Shown here: piece by piece, positions 1 through 10,721 of the stretch
Position numbering within the stretch: the stretch's first letter is position 1
Layout of the letters: every line of letters begins with the position of its first letter
Assembly (NCBI GenBank): GCA_029747015.1
Contig: JAKOGI010000085.1
Coordinates: 454,501-518,500, forward strand
DNA length: 64,000 nt
Source of the DNA: Carnegiea gigantea
Taxonomy: Eukaryota; Streptophyta; Magnoliopsida; Caryophyllales; Cactaceae
Reading direction: 5' to 3'
Made by a program: the position numbers and the translations under genes
Notes under the pieces: generated by a model
Database searches by the model: none
What the model was told of the DNA's origin: nothing
What the model saw: only the letters and a program-made list of their open reading frames with translations

Positions 1-1249
1 GGACTCCTTAAGAGTCTCATTGGTCGTAGTCTGGGTCGCTATGAAGCGCTCTATAAGACTCTCAGGTGAGATGTAGGTTCAGGAGGCAGAGGGGGTGGAG
101 TGTAGGAGCTCGGTTGTGGAAACCTGGTGGTTGCATGGAGTTCTGGGGATGGGGGTTGGGATTTTTATAGAGGGGGTTTAGATGACTCTTCCAACCCTGG
201 CTGTAGGAGGTGGGATGGGGGTTATTTTGAGGAGGTGAGGTATAAGAATGATAGGCGTTGACGTGTTCAATGCTGGAGGGAGCATTGTAACACTCAACGG
301 GAGTGTGTCCCTGGATACCACACGCCTCACAATATGCATAAGTCCCCATGGATGGCCCTGAAGATCCACCTGGAGTGGGAGAGGTGGCCACTTTGTCTAG
401 TCTCTGTGCCAGCGCATCCACCCAACTGGCTAGGAGGGTCACAGCGTCGACTGCGTACTTGCCACCGCTCCTCTGCGGGGTGGCTCTATTGCTTCCCTAA
501 TGATAGTTGTTGGAAGCCATCTCTTCCAACAATGACTTTGCCGCTTCAATCGACTTACCCATTAGAGCACCCCCTGCTGCGGCATTAACCAAAATCTTCA
601 CTGACCGCTCCAATTCATTGTAGAAGGTCTGGATTAGGAGCCTGTCAGGAACTCCATGGTGGGGGCACTGGCACTGGAGGTCCTTGAACCTCTCCCATGC
701 TTCGTAAGGGGATTCATCATCCTGTTGGGTGAAGGAGGTGATGTCCGTCCTCAACTTGGCAGTCTTGCCAGGTGGGAAGTACTTGCTGAGGAACGCCTTG
801 GAGAGTACTTCCCAAGTGGGGAACGAGTTGGGCTCCTCGTTCTGCAGCCAGTCGCTGGCTCTATCCCGCAGTGAGAAGGGAAAGAGCCGCAAGCGGATTG
901 CGTCGGTGGACACCCCGTTCAGCTTGATGGTGTCACAGTTCGCAAGGAATTTGCGAAGGTGCACGTTGGGGTTTTCTGAGAAGTGCCCGCCGAATTGCTC
1001 CCTCTCCAAAAAAGTAATCAGTGCGGGGCTGAGCTCGAAATTGTTAGCCTCGATGGCGGGGCTAACGATGGAGGAGGTTATGCCCAATGCTTGGGGGAGG
1101 GCATAATCTCGCAAAACTCTTTCACCTTGCCCAGCCATCAGAACTTTTGCTTGTTGCCGCTTCCTTGCACCACTTTGCCTTCGAGCGGTGGCTTCAATCT
1201 CTGGGTCAAAAGGAAAAAGTGGTCGATCCTGTTGACTTCGCCTACGCAT
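1..1249 (-). pseudogene. Ty3/gypsy gag (capsid + zinc knuckle), broken
   Basis: Gag would form the virus-like particle and bind the genomic RNA. The start at 1249 (MRRRSQQDRP) is the first Met after the leader. It is followed by an FDPEIE motif and a retrotransposon gag core around residues 80-220 (VHLRKFL, RASDWLQNE, YFPPGKTAKL, YEAWERFKDL, GGALMGKS). The frame is interrupted by a TAG at 497-499. The same frame continues through 442-62 and contains a CX2CX4HX4C zinc knuckle (CEACGIQGHTPVEC, about 310-350). A TGA at 62-64 and a one-base frame change follow; gag-like sequence (SLIERFIATQ) then resumes in the next frame to the window edge. The ancestral codon at 497 was probably Trp (TGG to TAG), inferred from related gags. 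The gene is non-functional. Confidence 0.9.
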
Positions 1250-1383
1250 ACAAAGCCAACACTATCGCGGCGTAAACAGTTTCAAGCACAAGAGGGAAGG
1301 GGAAACAAGAAGGGACAAAACGCGAAAGAAAAAAGCCTAGTCTAGAACACGCTAATCGATTCTAATATTGAAAGGCGCAAGTT

Positions 1384-1400
1384 CCCCGACAACGGCGCCA
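1384..1400 (-). other. Primer binding site, tRNA-Asp type
   Basis: On the plus strand these 17 bases match the 3' end of plant tRNA-Asp (GTC), including CCA, with one mismatch as I recall that tRNA. On the element's strand it reads TGGCGCC followed by GTTGTCGGGG. It is separated from the LTR end by six bases (1401-1406), the normal position for priming minus-strand DNA synthesis. Confidence 0.85.
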
Positions 1401-1406
1401 AAAACT

Positions 1407-2799
1407 TGTTATCGTTTTAATTACCGCAAGTGCACGGCGTAGCTGTAGCTAGCAACCGGCAAGTACGGGTCGAATCCACAGGGAACTTGGCTTCAACTAC
1501 CAGAACTAATTAGACCACTCAAGCTAGGCAGTCACAGTTGGAGTTTTGGAATAAAGCTAAGGGAAACAATAACGACTTAAAGATGAAATAAACAGTAGAA
1601 TACAAAACACTCAAGTTGGAATTAACAACACAAATATGCTAGCGAATCAATTACTAGCCCTACCAAACATCTCCCAGGCACACATCATGAATGGATAAAT
1701 TGTCAAATAAGCACATCTCCTCCCTCTCTCAGGGGCCGAAGACTAATCCTAAAACTATAGTCGCCTATTTTCATGGGATTAAGAGTCGAAGGATTACAAG
1801 ATCTACAATTTCAAATCCTGATTAGAATCCTAACTATTTTCATGTTAAAACCCCAATCGTCTGCTAAGACGCACTAGGTAAAGGTTTCGTCTCTCAACGT
1901 TCCCCTAAACCTCAATAAAAAGGATGAATGTTCTTTCGAGCATTTCATCGAGCATGTGGCGTGCATAGCAGAATTCATAGTTGCACAATGAAGGGGGAGC
2001 AGGGATTGGGCCAGTACAAGATTCAACTACACATATTCGACGTCAATCCCAACATAAGTTGAGGGATTTAGCCTACAATCATGTTTAATGCAACAATCGC
2101 AACAAACAATCCAACAATCATGATAATCAAACTCTAAAACAATCTAAAACAAGCGAGAGAAGAAAAGAGGGCAAGAACCTGGAATTAATCGTATAAACTG
2201 AAGGCAGAATCGAACTCCAATCCAAAATTACAATCCAAGAGCGTCAAGATTAAACTCTAAAACTAAACCTAAAATCGCCTAAAGAGAGTTCTGAGGGAAA
2301 ACTGAACGTGAAATTAAGCGTAAAAACTGAATGTCCTTCAAAACAGCCCCGAAGGAAAATTTAAGTCGTGTCGCGGAACGGGGGTGGCACGGTCGTGCCA
2401 GATGGCATGGCGCCACTGTGCCAAAATTCTGGAGAACGCCCAAGGCCAACTTGCAGAACCGACCACATGGCACGGCCAGGCCGTGCCATGTGGTGGCCGG
2501 TTCGGGTTGGTCGGGTCTTCGTGGTTTGCCCTGTCGCGTGTGCTCGATTCTCCGGGACTTCCGTGTGACGCTTTTTCGTAGCTTTTTTAGGCCCCCTTGG
2601 CACTCCTTTCTACTAAATGATGTTCATCTTTCTGTTTCTTCAATAAGGTTCCTGAAAAATATCGAAACATGTTAAACGAGTGAAAAGTACACAAAAGGAT
2701 GCCAATTTGACCCTCCCTCAATGCAATTGAATGTGAAAATGGGGGAGAAATTGGGTCAAATAGGGGCTCAAAATTAGGCAAAATAGAGGTTCATCAACA
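1407..2799 (-). repeat. 5' LTR of the Athila/Tat-like element (1393 bp)
   Basis: Bounded by TGTTATCG at 1407 and CATCAACA at 2799, which are inverted termini. It holds promoter and polyadenylation functions for the element. The primer-side end contains a GGGTCGAATCC stretch (about 1466-1478) that is common in these LTRs. The interior is GC-rich with inverted repeats between 2380 and 2495. No protein-coding potential; the short open frames here are chance frames. Confidence 0.85.
2463..2493. repeat. Perfect 13-bp inverted repeat in the LTR
   Basis: Arms CCACATGGCACGG and CCGTGCCATGTGG flank a five-base loop (CCAGG). Related GGCACGGTCGTGCC-type palindromes lie just upstream (about 2388-2402). 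Such GC-rich hairpins are familiar in Athila/Tat-type LTRs. A role in RNA folding is inferred only. Confidence 0.85.
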
Positions 2800-4389
2800 C
2801 TATGCTGACCAAAGAACGAAGGATGACTAGGACTACGGAAAATAGAAGCGGTTAACAAAGCCTTCCAATGTAAGCTGGCATGGCAAATCCTTAACAATAA
2901 GGACAGCCTATCGGTGCAAGCCATGAGGGCTAAGTATCTGTACAACGAAGAATTTCTTACATATAAAAGGAAGGCTAATGACTCACCGGTTTGGAAGAAC
3001 ATACTAAAATGCCGGAACCTCCTAAAGAAAGGCCTCATTTGGAAAGTAGGGAATGGTGAGAACATCTATTTCTGGTATGATAACTCGATAGAAAATAAGA
3101 ATTTAATCGATTTATTAAATATACGTGAAGACACAAATGTTGGACCACAAGTCAAAGTCTCTTAATTTATCCAGCCAAATCAAAGTTGGGACACTACCAA
3201 GCTGAACCTAGTTTTAAATAACCACTCTGTCATCCAAAAGATAAAAGGAATTCCTATCCCTACCCATAGCAAACAAGACTCATTTTCTTGGGGACTTGAC
3301 AACTAAAGTAATTTCAGCACTAAATATGCTACATGGACAGCACATGATATGTTGAGCAATGAATCCACAGACGGGGCCTTCAAATGGCTCTGGTAAATTG
3401 ATAACATGCCTAAAATTAAAATATTCGTTTGGTAACTTTTCCATAAAGCAATCCCAACCCGAGGTAACCTCCTCAAACAAGGAATGAACATTGATCCAGT
3501 ATGCCCAATATACCTGGGTGACATAGAATCCATTGAACATCTTTTTCATGACTGCCAAATGGTTAAGAAGGTTTGGGAACTAGCTGATAAGAATAAATTG
3601 CTCCCAATCCAGTCCTCACCTAGAGGCTGTTAGGAGATAACTGATGCCGTTGAAAGGGCCAAAGATTCCTGAAACCGAAAGTTACTCTAAAAATTCTCCT
3701 TCCTTCTTTGGAGTATTTGGAAAGGCAGAAATGTAAAAGTATTTGAGAAGAAATTCTTCAACCCAATTGGATACTTAATTAGAGCAAAAAATGCCTACAC
3801 CAAATGGAGAATCTGAACTTACGTGTCGGTAGATTTCAACCAAAAGGGGCCTTCTTCTTCCTCTTCCACATCCTTCCATCTTGTGAGATGGAACACTCTG
3901 CCACCAGGATTCGTCAAAATTCATTTTGATGGATCCCTACTTAACTCCTCAGTAGTAGGGGGTTATATCCTTCGAGACTGGAAGGGAAAACTACTCAAAG
4001 TAGGCATAGACTATTATGGGCATACATCAATACTCGTGACCAAAGCCCGAGCACTACGGGAAGGTATTGCAGTGGCTATACAAGTAGGATTTTTGAAGTT
4101 GTATATTGAAGGCGATAGTCTCATAGTTATTCAGGCCTTAATAGGCAAATCCATGGTGCAGTGGAAAATTGGCACTATGATCAATGACATCCGTACATGG
4201 CTACAACAAGCTACACAATTCTGGGTAACCCATATTTTCCGGGAGACAAATATGGCGGCTGACTGGCTCTCTAAATTTTGCCATGCTATCATAGCCCCCT
4301 TCTCTTCAAATGTTTGCTTTTCACCATTACTAGGTACTATATTAGCTGATGACGTTGTTGGATGTACTCTTGTGAGAAGAAGCACCTAA
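2800..4389 (+). pseudogene. LINE ORF2 C-terminus: RT tail, zf-RVT, RNase H
   Basis: Three parts are recognisable. (1) 2845-3165: the conserved region after the RT (VNKAFQCKLAWQIL, VRAKYL-like, then WKVGNGENIYFWYD, where the usual DxW Trp is now Ser). (2) About 3310-3660: a zf-RVT region (FVW, IPTRGNLL, ending HLFHDC) with several stops. One zinc Cys of the CPxC pair is replaced by Tyr (CPIY). (3) 3823-4389: an RNase H-like (RVT_3) domain with KIHFDGS, a central Glu-like region, EGDS and a C-terminal NMAADWLSK, so the expected acidic residues can be seen. The last domain is open; upstream stops make the whole a pseudogene. Confidence 0.88.
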
Positions 4390-4428
4390 TAGTTTCGTTG
4401 CTTCACTTTACCATTGTAAGAAAAAAAA
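2800..4428 (+). mobile_element. 3' fragment of a plant L1-type LINE
   Basis: LINE coding sequence starts abruptly at the LTR boundary (2800) and runs to a terminal A-run (4421-4428). After this the 3.26-kb array resumes at TACGTTCTGAC (4431), the same word found at 33848 in array copy E. So the LINE inserted into the array, and the LTR element later split the LINE. The 5' half of the LINE should lie left of the missing part of the gypsy element, outside the window. Confidence 0.85.
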
Positions 4429-7400
4429 TATACGTTCTGACTAAACTATACAAAAAATTATGGTATTTGACAACATTTTCCACACAGACAAAGAATTCAA
4501 TGGAACATTTGCAATGAATTTCAGAGGATGTGCTTGTAGGTTTCAAGGGATTTGGAAGCCTTCCTGAAATTATCAACATAGGGCTTCTAAGCTAATGATC
4601 TCGCCCATAAGTGTTGGAGTTACTTCAAATGTAGAGCAGAACATATTTTTCATAGGGTTTCTTCTTGGTTTCCCACATGAAATTTCTTCAAAAAGCATTT
4701 CATGTATCTTATATCCTTGCCTTCCATGACCCCCTAGAAAGCTAGTGGCTAGATTAATTTCAAGACTACACATGCACACGTGCATTACTCGTCTACGGCC
4801 TGCATTGGGCCATAGGAATGGGAAGGGCATGGGCATGGGCTCTTATTGACTAATATTCAGCTAGTTATTTTCTGCGAGCTATCATTACAACATCTCGTTT
4901 CCATCACAAGAATTGTATTCTCTACATTATTGTTTCCATCATAATAATTGTATTCTCCGCATTATAGTTGCTGATATTTCTTCACCTAACCCCTTTTGCC
5001 TATGTATGTTTCATATCCTCTTCTATCTATAACTTAAAGCTTTCAGCTACAGTATGACATACACCAAAGACATTGAACATTCCTCCTAGACTGTTTTAGG
5101 TGATTGTACAAAGATCCTCATAATTGTTCGATTTAGCACGCAGTTCGAGCCGCTGACTTGCTATTTATTCTTGGAGATCAATTGCTTACTAGCCATCAGT
5201 GCACGATTTTAGTAAGCAGATTCGGTTCTAGAATAGTGGACTATCGCGTCGCAAGATCCACTTTTTGCGCTTTCCGCATTAAGTTTGTTCTTAAACCGTT
5301 AGTCACAATCCTTAACTTTTTTTTCTAACAATAAGTAATACTAATTTTTTTAAAAGAGATTTACCATAATAATGCGCAATAATTAAAACATCCAAGCAAC
5401 TTGCTTGATGCTTCTTTTTAACTACAAAATAACATATATTTAACGACATCCCCCCTCCCCCCAACCTAACCAAGCCCCCCCTCCAAAAAAACCACCAACT
5501 CATAAGAAAAGTTGTTATCTTGCAATTTGATAGACCAACAAATGCATGATACTTAGAAAGAGACCGAATTTCTAAGACAAACAAAGCACAGAATTGATGA
5601 TCCAGATTGGATATCCTTGGCTTTGGAAACGCATTAGGCATTGAATCATGTGGTCCACTCAGTAAGCACGACGTGGCCTTCTTCATTATGAATACCTTTA
5701 GTTCCCTTTCATGTTTTTGAATATGAATGAACGTTAAAAGTTGGGAACATGTTGCCATGCACATATGCAGAGTTGCATACTGGAAAAAGACCACATATGT
5801 TGTAGGACCAACAACTATATAGCTTTCAAGTTATGAATCTAGGAAGCTCACAAGACACGTTAGGCACATTGCACTATGTACTTCATCTTTTATGTTATCG
5901 GGAATTGAGATTTTGGGTGTGTATTTGATAGTTATAAATTTGAGGTTCGTCATTTCACGGAATCTTCCATTCCATCTTCTTTGAAATCAAGAAAATCACC
6001 ATCTATTCTAGAATCTAAAGGCAAGAATCTAGATTAATTTATGTAGCAAAAGAGGGGAAGGATTTAGAAAGATCTATATGCTTTTTCATTCAAAAGAAAA
6101 AAAACTTAACAACTGTTCTCTATTCACCGATGCCTTAAACACTGGAAAGTGTACCGATGCCATGTCACAAATTTTTTTCCACTTAAAACCGTAAATTCAT
6201 TATTTTTATTAAAATTAAAATAAAAAACTGTTGAACCGAATTGGTTTTTCAGGACTGAAAATGAGCACCCTTGTTCACAGGTGACCTATGTCCCTTTCGT
6301 CGGTTAAACCACTATATAAGGGAAAATTTTCTATTTTTCGAGGTTAGCCATCATTTGGATTTATGAACCTCTCCTAACCTTATGGGGGTTAGAGTAAATT
6401 AAAGAAGATTGAGTTTAGTGGATCCTTATGAATAGTTTGATGATTGATAATCTCCTTCCTATTATAATTTAAAGTTTGTCCCATTTCTCTCTCGTTTACT
6501 TAATTAATTTAATTATTTTTAGTGATCATGCTGATTTGGGATTGTTTGGATTTATTCATGATGATTACTCACCAATTTTTCTTAAGTGGGTTTGGGATTG
6601 ATAGCCATTATGCCTTAAAAATGTTGGGAAGTGCTTCCTTTCGCCTCGGTGGGCACCAAGTGTTCAATGAAATTCCTAAAAGAGCATATCATCATACATT
6701 TGAGGCTAATAGCTTCATTGAAAGACGAGTCATTAGTTAATATGGTTTGGAATATAATGGGTTATCTTTGGCATGAAAATCGCTTTTTTTGGTGTGATTC
6801 CATGAATTGTAGAAGTGTTGGGAGGATATGGCGACACACCAAGTGCACACAATCAACTGTGTTGGGCGCTGGCTAGCTCACATTGTGGGTGGCATTTTTA
6901 GAGGCATGGAGTTTCATTTCCAACGTAAATTTGTACTTGAAATTTGCTTGGTTGAATCTTTGGAAACATATGACATAAAAGATTTGGAAAACCAAAAAAA
7001 CAGCATCAGAGTGCAATAAGACAATGATGCTAAAGGGAGGGCTTAAACCTCTAACCCTGTGGTTAACAGCCACACGCTCGAACCGACTGAGCTACTCCAG
7101 CGCACTTAACCTAGAATTCCAAATCACCCTTGATGATGTCGAGACCACTTATACTCTAGCGACCTAAAAGATCCTAACGATGTTATGTGTTATTCTACTG
7201 TTCCTTTTCTTATATCCCCTCCAACAAAAATGACAAGAATAGGAAAAGCAAGCAAGTCATCTAAAATGGCATCTAAGTTGGAGAATTTGATTTTAAAACG
7301 ACGTAGTTAAACTTCAATGTTTTGGCATGTTATAAACAATTTGTTGTTCATTCACACACTATTATGTTTATTTTGTATATGAAATTCGGAATCCCTTTAA

Positions 7401-7626
7401 CATTAGTTAATAATTTACAGTTATGAAATTTATATATCAATAACTGAAAAATGATAATGAACTAACTGCAAAAATGTGTGAAAAGATACCCGTAAAAAAT
7501 CCAAGAATGATAGCAAGACCAAAGTAAAAGGTACGCAAAAATTAAAAAAAATAGAAGAATTAAAGTGAAAAATAATAATTCAAAATAGAAGGAAATTGAC
7601 ATTATGTAAAGTCTTTAGATATTTGA
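4429..7626. repeat. 3.26-kb tandem repeat, copy A
   Basis: Phase is set at the word TACGTTCTGAC, where the LINE interrupts it. Landmarks in order: AAGTGTTGGAG near 4610; GGATCCTCATCATTGTTCG-like segment near 5110; GTGATAGACCAACAAATGCATG-like segment near 5525; TTATTAAAATTAAAATAAAAAACT near 6205; GTTTGGATTTATT near 6545; tRNA-Asn-like sequence at 7029-7101; AT-rich tail to 7626. The same order recurs in copies B-E, roughly 80-90% alike by eye. AT-rich, with no convincing full-length gene. The left edge is lost to the LINE. Confidence 0.88.
7029..7101 (-). tRNA. tRNA-Asn(GUU)-like sequence, array copy A (probable pseudogene)
   Basis: 73 nt read on the minus strand. It folds as a cloverleaf: acceptor GCTGGAG with CTTTAGC (two G-U pairs), D arm GCTC/GAGC, anticodon arm TGTGG-CTGTTAA-CCACA with anticodon GTT, five-base variable loop, and T arm AGAGG/CCTCC with one mismatch. 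The A box (TAGCTCAGTCGG) is intact. The T-loop is TTTAAGC instead of TTCAAGC, which weakens the B box. It resembles nuclear plant tRNA-Asn, not the plastid type. No T-run marking a Pol III terminator lies immediately downstream. Confidence 0.8.
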
Positions 7627-10600
7627 AGCACATAAGTGTTGGAGTTGCTTCAAATGTAGAGCAAAAAATATTTGTCATTGGGTAACTTTTTGGTCTCTCA
7701 CATGAAACTTCTTCAAAGTGCATTTCATGTATCTTACATCCTTGCCTTCCATGATCCCCTGGAAAGCTAGGGGCTAGGGTAATTTCAAGACTTCGCACAC
7801 ACAAATGCACTACTCGTTTATCGGGCTATAGGAATGGGAAGGGCATGGTCTTGGGCGCTTATTAACTAACGTTTTGGGGCAAATTTGGCTAATTATTTTC
7901 AGTAAGTTATCGTTATAACATCTCATTTCCATCTTAACAACTATATTCTCCGTATTATTGTTGCTTATTTTTTATCACCAAACCTCTTTTGTCTTTGTAT
8001 GTTTAACATCCTCACCTATCTACTATAGCATGGCATGCACCAAAGACACTAAACGTTCCTCTTAAACTACTTTAGGTGATTGTTAAGGGATCCTCATCAT
8101 TGTTCGATTTAGTACGCAGTTTGAATAGCTGACTTGCCATATATTCTTGGAGATCAATTGCTTACGAGTCCTTAATGTGCGATTTGAGTAAGCAAATTCG
8201 GTTCTAGAATAGTGGACCATTACGTCACTGCACAACATCCCTTGCTTGCCCTTTACATGTTAAGTTCTTAAACTATTAGTTACAATCCTTAACTTCTTTC
8301 TAACAATAAGTAGCACTAACTTTTTTCTGAACACATTTACTATAATAATATACAAGAATTAAAATGTCTAAGTAAATTGCTTGGTACTTCTTTTACTGCA
8401 AAATAACATATATTTGACGTCATCTCCCCACACCAAAACGAAGCCAAAAAAAAAAAAAACACCAAATTGTAAAATAAGTTTTTAAAGTTATCTTGCAATG
8501 TGATAGACCAACAAATGCATGAAAAGAAATAACGAAATACTTAGAAAGAGACCAAAAATCCGAGACAAACGAAGCATTGGATTGATGACCCAGAAGGCAT
8601 ATCCGTGGCTTCAGAAACTAATCGAGCATTGAATCGTGTGGTCTACTCCGTAAGTACGGCATGACCTTCTTGATTATACATACGTTCAGTTTCTTTTCTT
8701 GTTTTTGCATATGAACGAACGTTGAAAGTTGGGAATATGTTGCAATGTACATAAGCAGAGTTACACACTCGGAAAAGAGCATGTATATTGTAGGACCAAC
8801 AATTATGTTGCTTTCAAGTTGTACTTTTAGGCAGCTCACCAGACACGTTGAGCACATTGCATTATGTGCTTCATCCTTTATGTTCTCTGGAAGTTGAGAC
8901 TTTGGGTGTGCATTTGATAGTTATAATTTTGAGGTTTATCATTTTGCGGAATCTTCCATTCCATCTTATTTAAAATCAATAAAAATGACTACCTTTTCTA
9001 GAATCTAAAGGCAGGAATCTAGATTAATTTATGCGGCAAAAGAGGGGATGGATTCAGAAAGATCTATGTGCTTTTTCTCTAAGGAAAAAAAAAACTTAAC
9101 AATTGTTCCCTATTAATTGATCCTTTGGACACTGAAAACTGCACCGACATCATGTTATAATTGTTTTTCCACCCAAAACCATAGGTTTATCATTTTTATT
9201 AAAATTAAAATAAAAAACTATTGAACTGAGTTTATTTTTCAGAACTCAAATTGAGCACCCATGCTCACAGGTGACGAGTGTCCCTTTTGTTGGTTAAACC
9301 ACTATGTCAGGAAAAATTTTCTAATTTCAGGAGTTAGCCATCATTTGGATTTTCGAACCTCTCCAAACATTATAGGGTTAGAGTAAATTAAAAAGATTAA
9401 GTTTAGGGAATTTTTGTGAATAATTTGACGATTGGTAATCTCCTTTCTATTATAATATAAAGTTTGCTCTCCTTCTCTCTCGTTTACTTAATCAATTTGA
9501 TTGTTATCATCGATCTTGCTGATTTGGGATTGTTTGGATTTATTGATGATGATTAGTGGCTAGTTTCTCTTAATTGGGTTAGGGATTGAGAGCTATTATG
9601 CCTTTAAAAATTTGGGAAGTGTTTCCTTTCGCCTTAGTTTGCTCATTTCCTAAGGGTTCTCTTTTGACCACCAAGTGTTCGATAAAATGCTCGAAAGAGC
9701 ATTGTATCCTACATTTAAGGCTAATAGCTTCATTGAAAGACGAGTGATTAGTTAATATGGTTTCAAATAGAATGGTTGATCTTTAGCATAAAAATTCCCT
9801 CTTTTTTGGCGTGAGTCCATGAGTACGGAGAAGCGCTAAATGGATATGGCAATACACCAAGGGCGCATGATCAACCTCATTGGGCATAGGCTAGCTCACA
9901 TTGAGAGTGGCATTTTTAGAGGAATGGAGTTTCCTTTCCGTCATAAATTTGTGCTTGAACTCTGCTTGTTTGAATCTTTGGAAACATATAACATAGGAGA
10001 TTAGCAAAACCAGAAAAAACAACATCAAAGCTCAATAAGCCAAAGATGCTGGAGGGAAGGCTTGAACCTCTGACCTTGTGGTTAACAGCCGCACACTCTA
10101 ACCTATTGAGCTACTCTAGTGCACTTAACCTATAATTTCGAATCGTCCTTGATCATGTCGAGAACTGTTATACTCTATCACTTGAAAGATCCTAATGATG
10201 CTATGTGTTATTCTACCATCCCTTTTCTTATGTCCCCTCCAAAAAAAATGACAAAAATTGAAAAAGCAAGCAAGCCATCTAAAATGGCATCTAATTTAGG
10301 GAATTTGATTTTAAAATAACATATTTGAACTTGAATCTTTTGGCACATTGTAAACAATGAGTTGTCAATTCACACATTATTATGTTCACTTTGTATATAA
10401 AATTCAGAATCCCCTTAAAATTATTGTATATGAAGTTCAGAATCCCTTTAAAATTGCTGGATAATTTACAGTTATGAAATTTATCTATCTATAACTTAAA
10501 AATGATAGTGAACTAACTGAAAAAAAAGAATGAAAAGATACCTGCAAAAAAATCCAAAAACGATAGAAAGACCAAAGTAAAAAGTAGGAAAAAATTCAAA

Positions 10601-10721
10601 AAATGCGAGAATTAAAGTGAAAAATTTTTCATTCAAAAGGGAAGGAAATTGACAATATGTAAACTCTTTAGATATTTGATACTACCACGTAACTAAGTTC
10701 ACAGTAGACTTCATTCATATA
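7627..10721. repeat. 3.26-kb tandem repeat, copy B
   Basis: Head-to-tail after copy A. Relative to copies C-E it lacks about 240 bases at its head: the A-to-B junction jumps from TAGATATTTGAA to GCACATAAGTG near 7626. The anchor GTGTTGGAG is at 7636 and the next copy's anchor is at 10901, a period of 3265 bases. The tRNA-Asn-like sequence is at 10048-10120. A short local duplication (ATTGTATATGAAGTTCAGAATCCC-type) lies near 10390-10460. No gene recognised. Confidence 0.88.
10048..10120 (-). tRNA. tRNA-Asn(GUU)-like sequence, array copy B (probable pseudogene)
   Basis: 73 nt on the minus strand with anticodon loop CTGTTAA (GTT). T arm AGAGG-TTCAAGC-CTTCC keeps the T-loop; the acceptor 5' strand ACTAGAG no longer pairs fully with CTCCAGC. 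D-arm GCTC/GAGT has one weak pair. Same position and length as in copies A and C, so it belongs to the monomer and is not an independent insertion. Acceptor damage argues against function. Confidence 0.75.

Larger units (their letters stand above)
1..2799 (-). mobile_element. 5' part of an Athila/Tat-like Ty3/gypsy LTR retrotransposon
   Basis: The element reads on the minus strand, so its 5' LTR is on the right (1407-2799), followed leftwards by a primer site and gag. The rest (pol, 3' LTR) lies before base 1. The LTR ends are inverted TGTT/AACA. A tRNA-Asp-type primer site lies six bases from the LTR, as is common in Athila/Tat elements. The right flank at 2800 is directly LINE coding sequence, so the element inserted into a LINE. 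The target-site duplication cannot be checked because the left end is outside the window. Athila versus Tat is not settled without pol. Confidence 0.88.

Noticed and set aside
656..1345. Plus-strand frames opposite the gag of the first element
   Set aside because: Shadow frames of the minus-strand gag, which has clear family motifs.
1440..1500. tRNA-like B box (GGGTCGAATCC) in the Athila/Tat-like LTR
   Set aside because: No cloverleaf around it; it is a recurrent LTR sequence of these elements.
2331..2675. Several overlapping frames in the first LTR
   Set aside because: GC-rich palindromic LTR sequence open in many frames; no domain.
5312..5794. 160-codon frame as an intact gene
   Set aside because: Copies B, D and E have only broken versions and there is no family match. 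Kept as a possible coding remnant under findings, not as a gene.
6522..7019. Short plus-strand frames in array copy A (also 13281-13619 in copy C)
   Set aside because: Not preserved in the other array copies and without domain signals.
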